64,000 nucleotides of DNA, taken from assembly GCA_017529865.1 (NCBI GenBank), contig JAFXNA010000004.1:124001-188000 (forward strand), in the 5' to 3' direction. A program made the translations under genes and the position numbers. Source of the DNA: Bacteroidaceae bacterium. GTDB taxonomy: Bacteria > Bacteroidota > Bacteroidia > Bacteroidales > Bacteroidaceae. The notes beneath the pieces are model-generated. The model did no database searches. It was not told where the DNA came from and saw only the letters and a list, made by a program, of their open reading frames with translations. Of the stretch, positions 7,685 to 15,646 are shown piece after piece (within the stretch, counting starts at the first letter, position 1; each line of letters begins with the position of its first letter).

Positions 7685-8980
7685 TTACGCTTTTTTAGGC
7701 TGGCTAATCTGTATCGAGGAAATGAATGTAGAATACCGAAAGGGGAACGGGGTCACCGTCACACCTCCGCAGTTAGGGCACGTATGTGCCACCATCGTCT
7801 TGGTCCTGAAAGAGCATTTCGACATTTCGGACAAGAACCTGGATGCGTCATCCTTGTTCAGGTTACCAATGAAATCTATTTTGGCCTGCGTCGTCTGGCA
7901 TCCTGGGATGTCCACGAGAAGAGCCAAATTCAAAAGGGCGAGATACGGCTTGGTCGGTGTGAAACCCTGCCTCTTCCATGTGTCAATCTGGTCCTTGTAA
8001 ACATAATCGTGGAAACGCCGTCTTACATACACCTCGATTGCATTTACCCCACCGATGTTTTCGATTGGGTGATAGCCATATTCCTTGTAAAGTTCGAACA
8101 ACTCAGTCGGGTCTACATTCGGGCGGAACAACATGTTCGTAAAGTCAATTTTGTAACCAGGGTCGTCAACCACGGTTCCACAATGTTCGCAAGTGAACTT
8201 TGTCCATGTGTACGGGTCTTTTGGGAAAGTCGATGCACGCAGATACTGCAACGTGTAAATTTCGTCGCCAGTCAGGATTTGCATCGGGCCCCCATCGCAG
8301 CGTGTACGCCGTCCAAGGATTTCCGTAATAGAATCCATTTTGTTGGCGTTGTCCATGTTTTCTACCATCAGCATGTCGATAAGTCGCAACGGCTGTGCCA
8401 ACATCGGCGTTCGGTAGAACAGTCCCTTTGACGGGAGTTCGTCCAGCGGAAGAAAATCTTCCTCGTTTGTCTGTGGGGGCTCATGTACAGCAACTATTGG
8501 AGTCTGAACGGGAACCGCATCCTGCGGCTGTTGAGGAATAGCTGCCTGGGGAACGAACCCCTGCGGTGGTTCCTGATTGACTGGGGGAGGAACCCTGTTA
8601 GCGGCAGCCTGAGAATACTTACGGGCAAGCTCTTCACCAGAAATATGATGAACATCGGACGGCGGTGTTTCGCCTTTCTCATGATAGAACATTGCGTCGT
8701 ATTGCTCGTCAGTAACATGCGGTGTACGAGCATCCATTGCGGGGAAAGTCTTATGCGGGTCAAACCATCTCTGCTCGGTTTCCTGTGGAGCGGCCTCGCC
8801 CTGTTTGGGCTCCTCAATCTTGAAAGACTTTTTCACAGGCCTAGTTATCTTAACAGACTGCTTTTCGTTAATGATTCGCCGTTTAGGAGGTTCCTGGAAA
8901 ATCATGGACCCCGTTGGAGAATTCCCCAACTGTTTCCTCATTGCAACCGCCTGTTTCAGCAAATTTTCTGGTGCAGCCAT
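7685..8980 (-). CDS. 26: Baseplate hub subunit, gp26/gp51-like, with long disordered N-terminus
   Basis: 431 residues from the ATG at 8980 (MAAPEN), whose A overlaps the upstream stop context and which has an AGGGG site. Residues 1-180 are Pro/Gln-rich and disordered. The C-terminal 230 residues fit the T4 baseplate hub family that includes gp26: LPSKGLFY, then LRLIDMLM, a YTLQYLRAS helix, and a zinc ribbon formed by CEHC and CPNC. T4 gp26 is about 208 residues, so the N-terminal extension is unusual. Acts in the cytoplasm during baseplate hub assembly. Confidence 0.75.
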   Translation of the reverse strand: MAAPENLLKQAVAMRKQLGNSPTGSMIFQEPPKRRIINEKQSVKITRPVKKSFKIEEPKQGEAAPQETEQRWFDPHKTFPAMDARTPHVTDEQYDAMFYHEKGETPPSDVHHISGEELARKYSQAAANRVPPPVNQEPPQGFVPQAAIPQQPQDAVPVQTPIVAVHEPPQTNEEDFLPLDELPSKGLFYRTPMLAQPLRLIDMLMVENMDNANKMDSITEILGRRTRCDGGPMQILTGDEIYTLQYLRASTFPKDPYTWTKFTCEHCGTVVDDPGYKIDFTNMLFRPNVDPTELFELYKEYGYHPIENIGGVNAIEVYVRRRFHDYVYKDQIDTWKRQGFTPTKPYLALLNLALLVDIPGCQTTQAKIDFIGNLNKDDASRFLSEMSKCSFRTKTMVAHTCPNCGGVTVTPFPFRYSTFISSIQISQPKKA

Positions 8981-8981
8981 G

Positions 8982-9314
8982 TTATACCCCTGCGTAATAC
9001 GAGAAGACGTATCTCGGCCCTTCGTAATGTTGTCCATTTTTCAGGTCGATGGATATCTTTTCGTTTTCTTTTTCCTTCTCATTGAGTTTATCGGAGACCA
9101 TTTTTGCCAATTTTTCGCTCATCGGGTCGGGCAATTCCTTGTCCTCAAACTTGTCCACGATAATCGGCTGAGAAATGGACAAGTCCCGCATGGCGTCGTA
9201 GTCATGCGGGTCATGTCCTTTTTCGTACCACTTCATGTCATACCTGATGACATTGAAGCGGGGCGGCTCTGCACTACTTGTCAGCGGTTTCAGCGGTTCC
9301 ATTTTCAGCACCAT
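8982..9314 (-). CDS. Hypothetical protein, 110 residues
   Basis: Overlaps the end of the upstream gene by 41 bases if it starts at 9314; a second ATG at 9302 is possible. Contains a charged helical segment rich in Lys and Glu (about 65-90) and a C-terminal tyrosine-rich end (YVFSYYAGV). Directly precedes the baseplate hub gene with one base between them. No family recognised. Confidence 0.55.
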   Translation of the reverse strand: MVLKMEPLKPLTSSAEPPRFNVIRYDMKWYEKGHDPHDYDAMRDLSISQPIIVDKFEDKELPDPMSEKLAKMVSDKLNEKEKENEKISIDLKNGQHYEGPRYVFSYYAGV

Positions 9315-10590
9315 TGTTTTCGGCGGAGAACCGCTTTTTAACCATGTCCTTTCCGATGAGTACGGCGAACAGTCTGGCCATTGCTACAGCCTTGTCCGAA
9401 ATCTTGCCTTCGATGGCACCACGCTGCTCATTGTACAACTTGTTCCATTCGACAGTCACGCAAGCATGGCTAATCATGTTGTCAATCTGGTTGTAGGTCG
9501 TCTGCGGGTTGAATGCCGTGCCAGTCTTTTCGCAGAGGTGAGTTTCTGGGGTGAACCAGTCCTTGCGAACACAGGCAAAGGCGATGGAGCCGCATGCGAC
9601 GGAAAGCATCGGGTCGATGTCGCCGCTGGCCAAGTCGTAGTTCAACGTGTTGGAGCAGTGGATTACAAAGTCATAGCGACCGTCACGTTCGTCAAGATAC
9701 GTATTGGTGATGTTCTTGAAGTTCACGCTCGGTGAGGTGTAGTGCATGATATGACGCACATCGCCGTTAGCGAGAAGGAGCATCAAGTCTTCAGGGAGTT
9801 CAGAACCAGAGCAAATAGTGAAGTTGTACTTCTTGTGCTTGGCAACGATGAACTCGGCCACGTTCTGCGGGATGACAGCACCCTTAACAAGGATTTTCGG
9901 CTTGGAAAGCGTCGTGCTGTAAGTCCTTGCCTGATTGACGGCATACACCTGATAAATCTGCGGAGAAACAGTGAACGGAAGGATGGTAATGTCGTTCTTC
10001 CTAGATTCGGGAACAAAGCCGATATCGACGAGGGCGTGCCTCAATTCAGCGGTAGGAACGATGATGGTATCAGCCATCTGGAGAAGGTCTTCAACGACAC
10101 GGACTTCAAACAGGTTCTTACCACGTCCGCCAACACCGTCCCAAACGAGTTCGTCAAGGATGTAGATGACACGGAAGTTCAACTTGCGGATTGCATCGTT
10201 CTTCGCTTCCTTTTCAGCACTGACCTTTTCACTGTCACCCTTGTTGTAGGCGGTGTCCAGCACGGTGTCACCGACAGTGTTCTGGAAACTACTGAACTTC
10301 ATCTTCTGGACAACTTCGAAAACTGCAGGATTCTTGATATTGTCAAGAATGACGACGGTTTCCTTGGTGACAGCAAGCTTGGAATAGAGGTCGATGAACA
10401 TCGCTGATGTCATCGTGATGTGGTTAAACGTGCAAAGTGTGTCGTAGAACGGGCACAAATGTGCGATATCTTCGTTGAAACGACCACCAAATAAGCGTGA
10501 GTCACCATCGTTCACATGGATGATATCCACGGCAGCCTTTACCTTGACCTTGTCTTCAATGAGTTTTTCGTATAGCTCAGTAGCTTTCAT
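9274..10590 (-). CDS. Probable GT-B type glycosyltransferase
   Basis: 438 residues from the ATG at 10590, which has an AGAAGGA site; the frame extends to 10605. Alternating alpha/beta pattern with two Rossmann-like halves: ADTIIVPTAELRHAL (about 180-194) is typical of the end of the first GT4 domain, and the second half has ILVKGAVIPQN and a DPMLSVACGSIAFA segment resembling the donor-binding side. The usual E-x7-E motif is not obvious. Preceded by the AAAAATGTATTTTA element. Could act on DNA, host surface or virion sugars; alternatively a non-catalytic relative. Confidence 0.5.
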   Translation of the reverse strand: MKATELYEKLIEDKVKVKAAVDIIHVNDGDSRLFGGRFNEDIAHLCPFYDTLCTFNHITMTSAMFIDLYSKLAVTKETVVILDNIKNPAVFEVVQKMKFSSFQNTVGDTVLDTAYNKGDSEKVSAEKEAKNDAIRKLNFRVIYILDELVWDGVGGRGKNLFEVRVVEDLLQMADTIIVPTAELRHALVDIGFVPESRKNDITILPFTVSPQIYQVYAVNQARTYSTTLSKPKILVKGAVIPQNVAEFIVAKHKKYNFTICSGSELPEDLMLLLANGDVRHIMHYTSPSVNFKNITNTYLDERDGRYDFVIHCSNTLNYDLASGDIDPMLSVACGSIAFACVRKDWFTPETHLCEKTGTAFNPQTTYNQIDNMISHACVTVEWNKLYNEQRGAIEGKISDKAVAMARLFAVLIGKDMVKKRFSAENNGAENGTAETADK

Positions 10591-10627
10591 AGTATCCTTC
10601 TGCATAAAAGGTTGTTATTTACACAAC

Positions 10628-10641
10628 TAAAATACATTTTT
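10628..10641 (-). promoter_or_regulatory. Conserved upstream element AAAAATGTATTTTA
   Basis: Minus-strand copy of an element found before four non-virion genes (also 22671, 40982, 61088). It lies 38 bases before the glycosyltransferase ATG. No good -35 hexamer stands 17 bases away, so it may be a phage-specific (middle) promoter. Confidence 0.5.
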
Positions 10642-10651
10642 TAAACATATA

Positions 10652-10680
10652 CATTCTAAAAAATCGCTATATTTAGAATG
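10652..10680. repeat. Perfect 9-bp inverted repeat
   Basis: CATTCTAAA (10652-10660) and TTTAGAATG (10672-10680) flank an 11-base spacer, right after the stop of the 120-residue gene and upstream of the AAAAATGTATTTTA element. It is AT-rich with no U-tract, so an operator or a weak hairpin is as likely as a terminator. Confidence 0.5.
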
Positions 10681-10681
10681 A

Positions 10682-11044
10682 TTACGACAGTCTATCCATC
10701 ATAGGCATGCCTTTTGCGAAGGACACCCACCTTATAAGAATGTCGGCATTCGGGTCGTTCGTGTAGTGCACGTACGAGGCTTTCTGGTTAGGACTGTCCT
10801 CTGGGACATGCGTCTTAATCCTGTAACGGTAATATGATGGTTCAGGTTCAGGGTCACCTGGTAATCCAAATGTAATCGGGGTGTACTCGAATTTTCCCGC
10901 ATCGCAATCGTCTACTATGACCTCGGTGCTCCCACGGATACCCATAGGGAAACCGTCAATGACAGTGCCATCAGTCAATGTCAATGTGTGGCCGCTGTAC
11001 ACGGCCCGAATCTGATTTCGCGGGAATACCTTGTATTTGTTCAT
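10682..11044 (-). CDS. Hypothetical protein, 120 residues
   Basis: A small soluble protein, beta-rich at the N-terminus (HTLTLTDGTVIDGFP) with an acidic Pro/Glu segment at about 63-69. Follows gp47 by 11 bases with a modest GGAGCT site, so it probably belongs to the same operon. No family recognised. Confidence 0.6.
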   Translation of the reverse strand: MNKYKVFPRNQIRAVYSGHTLTLTDGTVIDGFPMGIRGSTEVIVDDCDAGKFEYTPITFGLPGDPEPEPSYYRYRIKTHVPEDSPNQKASYVHYTNDPNADILIRWVSFAKGMPMMDRLS

Positions 11045-11055
11045 ATCAGCTCCTT

Positions 11056-12189
11056 TTATGTCGCATCAAAACTGCTAATCATGGAAATAATTTTATCCTT
11101 GGCACTGGTTCCGTCACTCAATGTCGGAGGGGGCTGGTCGGCATTTTCCATGAACAGACGGGCAACTTCCATCTGGCTCATAGTAACGACCTTCTTGGCT
11201 TCCTCGTCATCCTCTTCAACGATGGCTACAGCATCCGCAGGGTCGTGTTCCTCGACATGCTTTCCGTACGGTGACTGGAAGACATGGAGAGGGTTCTTAG
11301 CCTTCAACTTGTCCAGCGGAACCATCGCTTCCTCGGCGGTCTTGGACACGTCATTGTTGTACTTGACAAGATTGCCGCTAAGGTCTGGAAGGGCATCTAT
11401 GTCGTCAAAATCGTTCACTTCCATGTAACGTTCGCCGATTGTATTCTCGATGAAATTGACCTTCATCTTATCGGTCTCGCAGGTGTAGTAGCCAGGGATT
11501 GTACCGAGGTGTGCGAACGACTGGTGATACGGGGTTCCGAGATAGACGAAACGGGTGTTTCCAATCTTCTTTGCAGACTTGCAGTGGTAGTGGCCGCTGA
11601 TTACATAGGTGCAATACTTTGACATCTCGTTCGGGTCGAACCCTTCGACGGAAATGTTTCCAGCCTCCATGAGCATGCCGATGATATCGAAATGGCCGAA
11701 GAACACATTGTGGTCTCGCTGGGCAGGAGTGGCTCCTACAGACTTCATGTAATCAAGCGCCTTAGCCTTGTTTTCCGCAGTACCTAGCCACGGGAACAGA
11801 TGCCAGTCGTAGTTGCCGAGCCTCATCTGGACAGGCTCCTTGTCAACCAAAGTCACATTCGGGATGAACTTCAGAAACTCCAATGACGTAAGGCAGTCGG
11901 AGTTCTCGTACTGCATGTCATGGTTTCCCGTAATCGTGATGATATTGAAATCCTTCATGCGGTTGGAAAACAGGTCGATGACATAGTGAAGGGACTCGAC
12001 CATAACGATGTTGCGGTTATCGAAGATATCGCCGCTGAACAGGATGGTATCTATGCCTTCCTGCTTGAAGTCAGCGATGATTTTGTCGAAAAGTTCATCC
12101 CGCTTCTTGTTATGGTAGTCGGTAATGACCTGGTTGTGGAAGAAAGTCTTCCCAACGTGGATGTCGCCGATAATTCCGATTTTACTCAT
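11056..12189 (-). CDS. 47: Recombination nuclease subunit gp47 (Mre11/SbcD-like)
   Basis: 377 residues; start placed at 12189 (MSKIG), which overlaps the upstream stop and has an AAGGAAG site. All metallophosphoesterase motifs are present: GDIHVGK (8-14), SGDIFDNR (52-59), GNHD (88-91), GHFD (165-168) and SGHYH (198-202). In T4, gp47 with ATPase gp46 processes DNA ends for recombination-dependent replication; gp46 is not in the window. The C-terminal 110 residues are an acidic, partly disordered extension relative to T4 gp47 (339 residues). Unusually, the gene lies within a virion-gene block. Confidence 0.9.
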   Translation of the reverse strand: MSKIGIIGDIHVGKTFFHNQVITDYHNKKRDELFDKIIADFKQEGIDTILFSGDIFDNRNIVMVESLHYVIDLFSNRMKDFNIITITGNHDMQYENSDCLTSLEFLKFIPNVTLVDKEPVQMRLGNYDWHLFPWLGTAENKAKALDYMKSVGATPAQRDHNVFFGHFDIIGMLMEAGNISVEGFDPNEMSKYCTYVISGHYHCKSAKKIGNTRFVYLGTPYHQSFAHLGTIPGYYTCETDKMKVNFIENTIGERYMEVNDFDDIDALPDLSGNLVKYNNDVSKTAEEAMVPLDKLKAKNPLHVFQSPYGKHVEEHDPADAVAIVEEDDEEAKKVVTMSQMEVARLFMENADQPPPTLSDGTSAKDKIISMISSFDAT

Positions 12190-12886
12190 GTTCATCTTCC
12201 TTGTTTTCGATTTGTTTCTGTTCGTTAGCCTTCTTCTCGTTTTCCTGGAAGAACAGGATAAGCTTGTTCATGTCGTCTGGGGTAGCATCCATGGTTCCGT
12301 CATCGTTGGTAAGCTTCTTGGCATCCTCGATGTTCTTGATTTCCATGGTAAGCAGGTCTTCTTCCTTGCGGAGTTCCTGAGTGACTTTCAGCAAGCGTTC
12401 CAAACTCTGGCCAACGCTTGAAATCATAGAGCTGACAGCAGACCACATCTTGTCGCTCATATCCAACGAGGATTCGACCTGGTCATTCAGTTTGTCCATG
12501 AGGTTGGACGATATGTCGTAGAGTCGGTTGGCCTGGGCCCTAATACGGGCACATTCGGCAAAGTGCTGCTCTGGAGTGAGTTTGCCGAGTTTTTCCTGTG
12601 CAAGCAGGGCTGTACCCTTGGTTTCAAATATCTGGGTCTTGGCCTGTATCTTTCGGACCATCTGTTTGGTCTCTTCGATACCTTCCTTGGTAGAACCGAT
12701 AGGGAGTTTCAGCTTTTCTTCAAGCGCAGTGAAGATATCCTGCTTCTGCTCATCAGGTTTATCCTCGGTCGGTTGTTCGGTCTCATCCTTCGGTTCAACG
12801 GGGGTTTCAGCAGGAGTTTTCTCCTTGCTAGGGTCAACATCCCAAGGCATGTTCATGTTAAACGGATTGAATGTTTCGTCAGACAT
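12182..12886 (-). CDS. Coiled-coil protein, 234 residues
   Basis: N-terminal 50 residues are Pro/Glu/Asp/Lys-rich and disordered; residues about 55-225 are almost entirely helical with heptad-like hydrophobic spacing and end in an acidic Glu/Lys tail. Adjacent to another helical protein (12886-13425) with a one-base overlap; the two may pair. No family recognised; scaffold, chaperone or virion roles all fit. Confidence 0.65.
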   Translation of the reverse strand: MSDETFNPFNMNMPWDVDPSKEKTPAETPVEPKDETEQPTEDKPDEQKQDIFTALEEKLKLPIGSTKEGIEETKQMVRKIQAKTQIFETKGTALLAQEKLGKLTPEQHFAECARIRAQANRLYDISSNLMDKLNDQVESSLDMSDKMWSAVSSMISSVGQSLERLLKVTQELRKEEDLLTMEIKNIEDAKKLTNDDGTMDATPDDMNKLILFFQENEKKANEQKQIENKEDEHE

Positions 12887-13425
12887 TAGTCTTCCTCCAC
12901 CTCTTTATCAAGGTCGATGAGGCCCTTTTTGCCAGACTCTACTGCAAGAGAATTCAGGTCAAGAATAGTCTGGACATTCTTAGGATAGAACCTGACCGCA
13001 TCAGCAAACCCCTTCAAATTATCGATATAAGCCTGTTTCTTCTTGATTCTAACATCAAGGTCGGCAATCTCCGCCTTTCCAGATAGGTACATGTTCACAT
13101 TGTCCTTGGTCTTCTCGAAAGGCTGTCTGCTACTCATCAGCTTTTCAAACAGTTCTCCCCACTTGGTCGCCCTTTCCTTTTCAAGGTCGGCAAGCTGCAA
13201 CTGTGCCTGCATGAGTAGTCCGTTCGCGTTAATCTGACCATCCCCGATGTTTTCGACCATGTTCTGAAGCATGATATCCACATCGAACTTGCCCTTCTTG
13301 TTCTTGGTCTTAACCTTGTCCTTCATCCAATCGGCAAGTTTTTCAATGTTTTCATTAACAGTTACAACCCCGTTCTCATCGGTGGGCTGTGGAACAACAG
13401 GAATAACCTTAGGTGTTTCTGGCAT
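12886..13425 (-). CDS. Helical protein, 179 residues
   Basis: Start at 13425 (MPETPK) has a TGAGGA site; the frame continues upstream to 13509 through a promoter and palindrome, which makes the longer form unlikely. Mostly helical with charged heptads, ending in DKEVEED. Preceded by a sigma-70 promoter and a palindrome, so it can be expressed independently of the late genes upstream. No family recognised. Confidence 0.65.
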   Translation of the reverse strand: MPETPKVIPVVPQPTDENGVVTVNENIEKLADWMKDKVKTKNKKGKFDVDIMLQNMVENIGDGQINANGLLMQAQLQLADLEKERATKWGELFEKLMSSRQPFEKTKDNVNMYLSGKAEIADLDVRIKKKQAYIDNLKGFADAVRFYPKNVQTILDLNSLAVESGKKGLIDLDKEVEED

Positions 13426-13440
13426 AACAATCCTCAAAAA

Positions 13441-13463
13441 GGGGAATAATACGTATATTCCCC
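13441..13463. promoter_or_regulatory. Palindrome at a sigma-70 promoter start
   Basis: GGGGAATA (13441-13448) and TATTCCCC (13456-13463) form a perfect 8-bp inverted repeat around a 7-base centre, covering the predicted +1 of the promoter at 13467-13495. Position fits a repressor operator or a 5' hairpin in the message. Confidence 0.5.
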
Positions 13464-13466
13464 CAA

Positions 13467-13495
13467 AATATATATTTTTATGTCCAAATTGGCAA
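13467..13495 (-). promoter_or_regulatory. Sigma-70 promoter TTGCCA-17-TATATT
   Basis: Minus strand: TTGCCA (13490-13495), 17-base spacer, TATATT (13467-13472). Drives the helical-protein genes at 13425-12182 and possibly gp47. Confidence 0.65.
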
Positions 13496-13501
13496 GTGGA
13501 T

Positions 13502-13933
13502 TTATTCACTAATGGCGTCGAGTATACGTGCAGCCGAGCCGCCTGCCCTGGTCTTGGTGAACATCGCTTCCTTGTTAGTCAACCCGTGGGTGTACTGATA
13601 TACATAGATGGATACAACCATGGCAGAACCGTAGAAATCGTAAATGGCCTTCACGTTTTCGAACTCAGGAGCAATCTTTATGGTATAGTCATTAAACAAC
13701 TTGACAAGGCCATCTGCATCTAGCACCTGACCATTAAATGAAATATGTTTGCCATCTATAACGAGGGCGCAGTATACAGCAAACAACGAAGCAGCGTTAG
13801 CTATGGCTTGTCCACTTAAATCGGGGAAAGCTTTCTGCAAATAGATGCGAAGAATATTCACCTTTTCCTGTGTGATGGCCGTTTTACCGTCCTTGTACAC
13901 ACTATCCATCAAACTGTCAATGCTTGTCGCCAT
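13502..13933 (-). CDS. Hypothetical late protein, 143 residues
   Basis: First gene after the late box that overlaps the terminase stop; its ATG is 19 bases from the box. Mostly helical, with a moderately hydrophobic centre (about 45-60) but no clear membrane segment. The position directly after gp17 could suggest a terminase or head-assembly partner; nothing in the sequence confirms this and T4 gp16 similarity is not evident. Confidence 0.6.
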   Translation of the reverse strand: MATSIDSLMDSVYKDGKTAITQEKVNILRIYLQKAFPDLSGQAIANAASLFAVYCALVIDGKHISFNGQVLDADGLVKLFNDYTIKIAPEFENVKAIYDFYGSAMVVSIYVYQYTHGLTNKEAMFTKTRAGGSAARILDAISE

Positions 13934-13951
13934 ATCGCCACCATACTTTAC

Positions 13952-13962
13952 TGTAGTTTATA
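13952..13962 (-). promoter_or_regulatory. Late promoter box TATAAACTACA
   Basis: Minus-strand late box. As at 4687-4696, the TAA stop of the upstream gene (terminase, 13958-13960) is part of the box (GTA-TAA-ACT-A). Confidence 0.75.
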
Positions 13963-15622
13963 CGCTGGCTTCTGCCAGTGCTCCAAGCTTGTGCTGTTCA
14001 GCCATGGCGTCAGGGGACTTGACGAAGTCGAGAGCATCAGCATAACGGTTTCTCATTTCCTCACTCAGCCGCAACATTTCAGTCTCGCTAAGGTTCTCTA
14101 TTTCCTCAAAGTTGCCATAATAGTATGTAGAGTTGAGGAAGTAGATAATCCAGTAAAGCGATGTAACATGGTCGTCATGTGTGTTTCCGCCACCGCCCCA
14201 TGTATTCTGGGTCTTCTTGGTGAACGTCATGAGTTCCATAATCGTATTGTAGTCATGCAGCTTGATGTAGCCGCGCTGGACATACATTTTCAACAGGATG
14301 ACCACATTGTTCTTCATCGTCGGGGTAGCCCACAATCCACGCGCATGCAAGTCAAAGTTAATTATGTTTGGATACATAGCCACGTTGAAGAAATAGTCGT
14401 AAGTGGACTTTCCAGGGCCGTTGTATTCGATGATGAGGTACGGGTTGTGATAGAATTTCAGGATAATGTTCGCAATACGGCAGAAATCGCTTACTTCGGT
14501 ACAGTTGGACGACATCGTGAACACTTGTTCACACTTGATGTTCGAGTACACCTTAGTAATCTGCAGGACATGGTAATCCTGTCGCATACCGTATGCAGTA
14601 TCTATGGACGCCGCGTAAGAGTACCCTTTCGCCTCCATAGCACCAGCAGGCTCTGGATACTTGAATGTCCTTATCGAAATATCCTTTACTATCTCGGCAA
14701 GAGCGGGCGGCCATAGGCTGTTATCAAACGGAAGCGGGTCGGAAGCCTTCAACGTTTCCAAGCAACGGTAGTCGATAAGAGTGATGCCAGAACCAACGAA
14801 CTCGCATTCGTATTCCTGACGGAAACGCTGGTCACCAATCTTGAGCTTTTCAGCGTTCGCCCACGCCTCTGTACGGCCAGGTACTTTATCCCATGTAACA
14901 ACGGAGCGAACATACAGGTCGTTGTTTCCCTTCTCGAACTCGGCTTCCGCCTGGTCCAGCTCCAACGATGTCTGCCACATGTCGTAGAAGTGGTTCATAC
15001 CGTTTGGTGTCGAAGTAATGATGCAACGGGTTGTCTTACCAGACGAGATGGACGGCATAACTGATGCAATGAACTCGGTAGCAAGGTTCGGCCTAAGGAA
15101 CGCAAATTCATCAAGATACAAAAGGTTGATTGAGAAACCACGGATGTTGTCAGGCGATGAGGACGACACGATTATACGTGAGTTGTTCGAGAACTGGATG
15201 GAAGTTTTGTTCCACAGTTTTACGCCAGGTTGCAACCATGTCGGTAGCCTACTGTAAGAATCACGCAGCTGCTGCATCTGTTCCTTTGCCAACGACAGCT
15301 TGTTACCAATCATTGCTATCAGCTGGTCTTTATGGAAGATGCCCCACCAAAGAATGAAACCACGCACAATGGTTGATTTACCAACCTGACGAGACCACTT
15401 GTTGATATTGAACCTGTATTTGAGGAACCGTTTTATAGCGGCCTCCTGGAAGTCATACAGGTCGAACAACTGCATACCGTTGTCCTTAGTGTTGATATAC
15501 ACGTAGTTGCGGATGAAGTAAATCGGGTCAAGGGCGCATTTTTTAATCTCCCTTAATTTATCGATGTCAAGCTTTACTGGCTCATTTGCATCACGCAAAT
15601 TTGGTATTCCGTTAAATGGCAT
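13958..15622 (-). CDS. 17: Terminase large subunit gp17
   Basis: 554 residues (T4: 610). This is the DNA-packaging motor and headful nuclease. ATPase motifs: Walker A SRQVGKST (77-84; T4 has SRQLGKTT), Walker B LLYLDEF (167-173), coupling motif TSTP (203-206). The C-terminal RNase H-like nuclease has its first acidic residue in SIDTAYG (339-345) followed by RQDY, matching the T4 nuclease core. The gene starts 24 bases after the stop of the tagged 571-residue gene, with a GGAGT site. No intein or intron is seen. Confidence 0.95.
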   Translation of the reverse strand: MPFNGIPNLRDANEPVKLDIDKLREIKKCALDPIYFIRNYVYINTKDNGMQLFDLYDFQEAAIKRFLKYRFNINKWSRQVGKSTIVRGFILWWGIFHKDQLIAMIGNKLSLAKEQMQQLRDSYSRLPTWLQPGVKLWNKTSIQFSNNSRIIVSSSSPDNIRGFSINLLYLDEFAFLRPNLATEFIASVMPSISSGKTTRCIITSTPNGMNHFYDMWQTSLELDQAEAEFEKGNNDLYVRSVVTWDKVPGRTEAWANAEKLKIGDQRFRQEYECEFVGSGITLIDYRCLETLKASDPLPFDNSLWPPALAEIVKDISIRTFKYPEPAGAMEAKGYSYAASIDTAYGMRQDYHVLQITKVYSNIKCEQVFTMSSNCTEVSDFCRIANIILKFYHNPYLIIEYNGPGKSTYDYFFNVAMYPNIINFDLHARGLWATPTMKNNVVILLKMYVQRGYIKLHDYNTIMELMTFTKKTQNTWGGGGNTHDDHVTSLYWIIYFLNSTYYYGNFEEIENLSETEMLRLSEEMRNRYADALDFVKSPDAMAEQHKLGALAEASV

Positions 15623-15646
15623 GCCTCACTCCTTATTTGTATATGT

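Noticed and set aside
7616..8431. Plus-strand frame of 271 codons opposite the baseplate hub gene
   Set aside because: Cys/His/Arg-rich shadow of a gene with recognised motifs on the minus strand.
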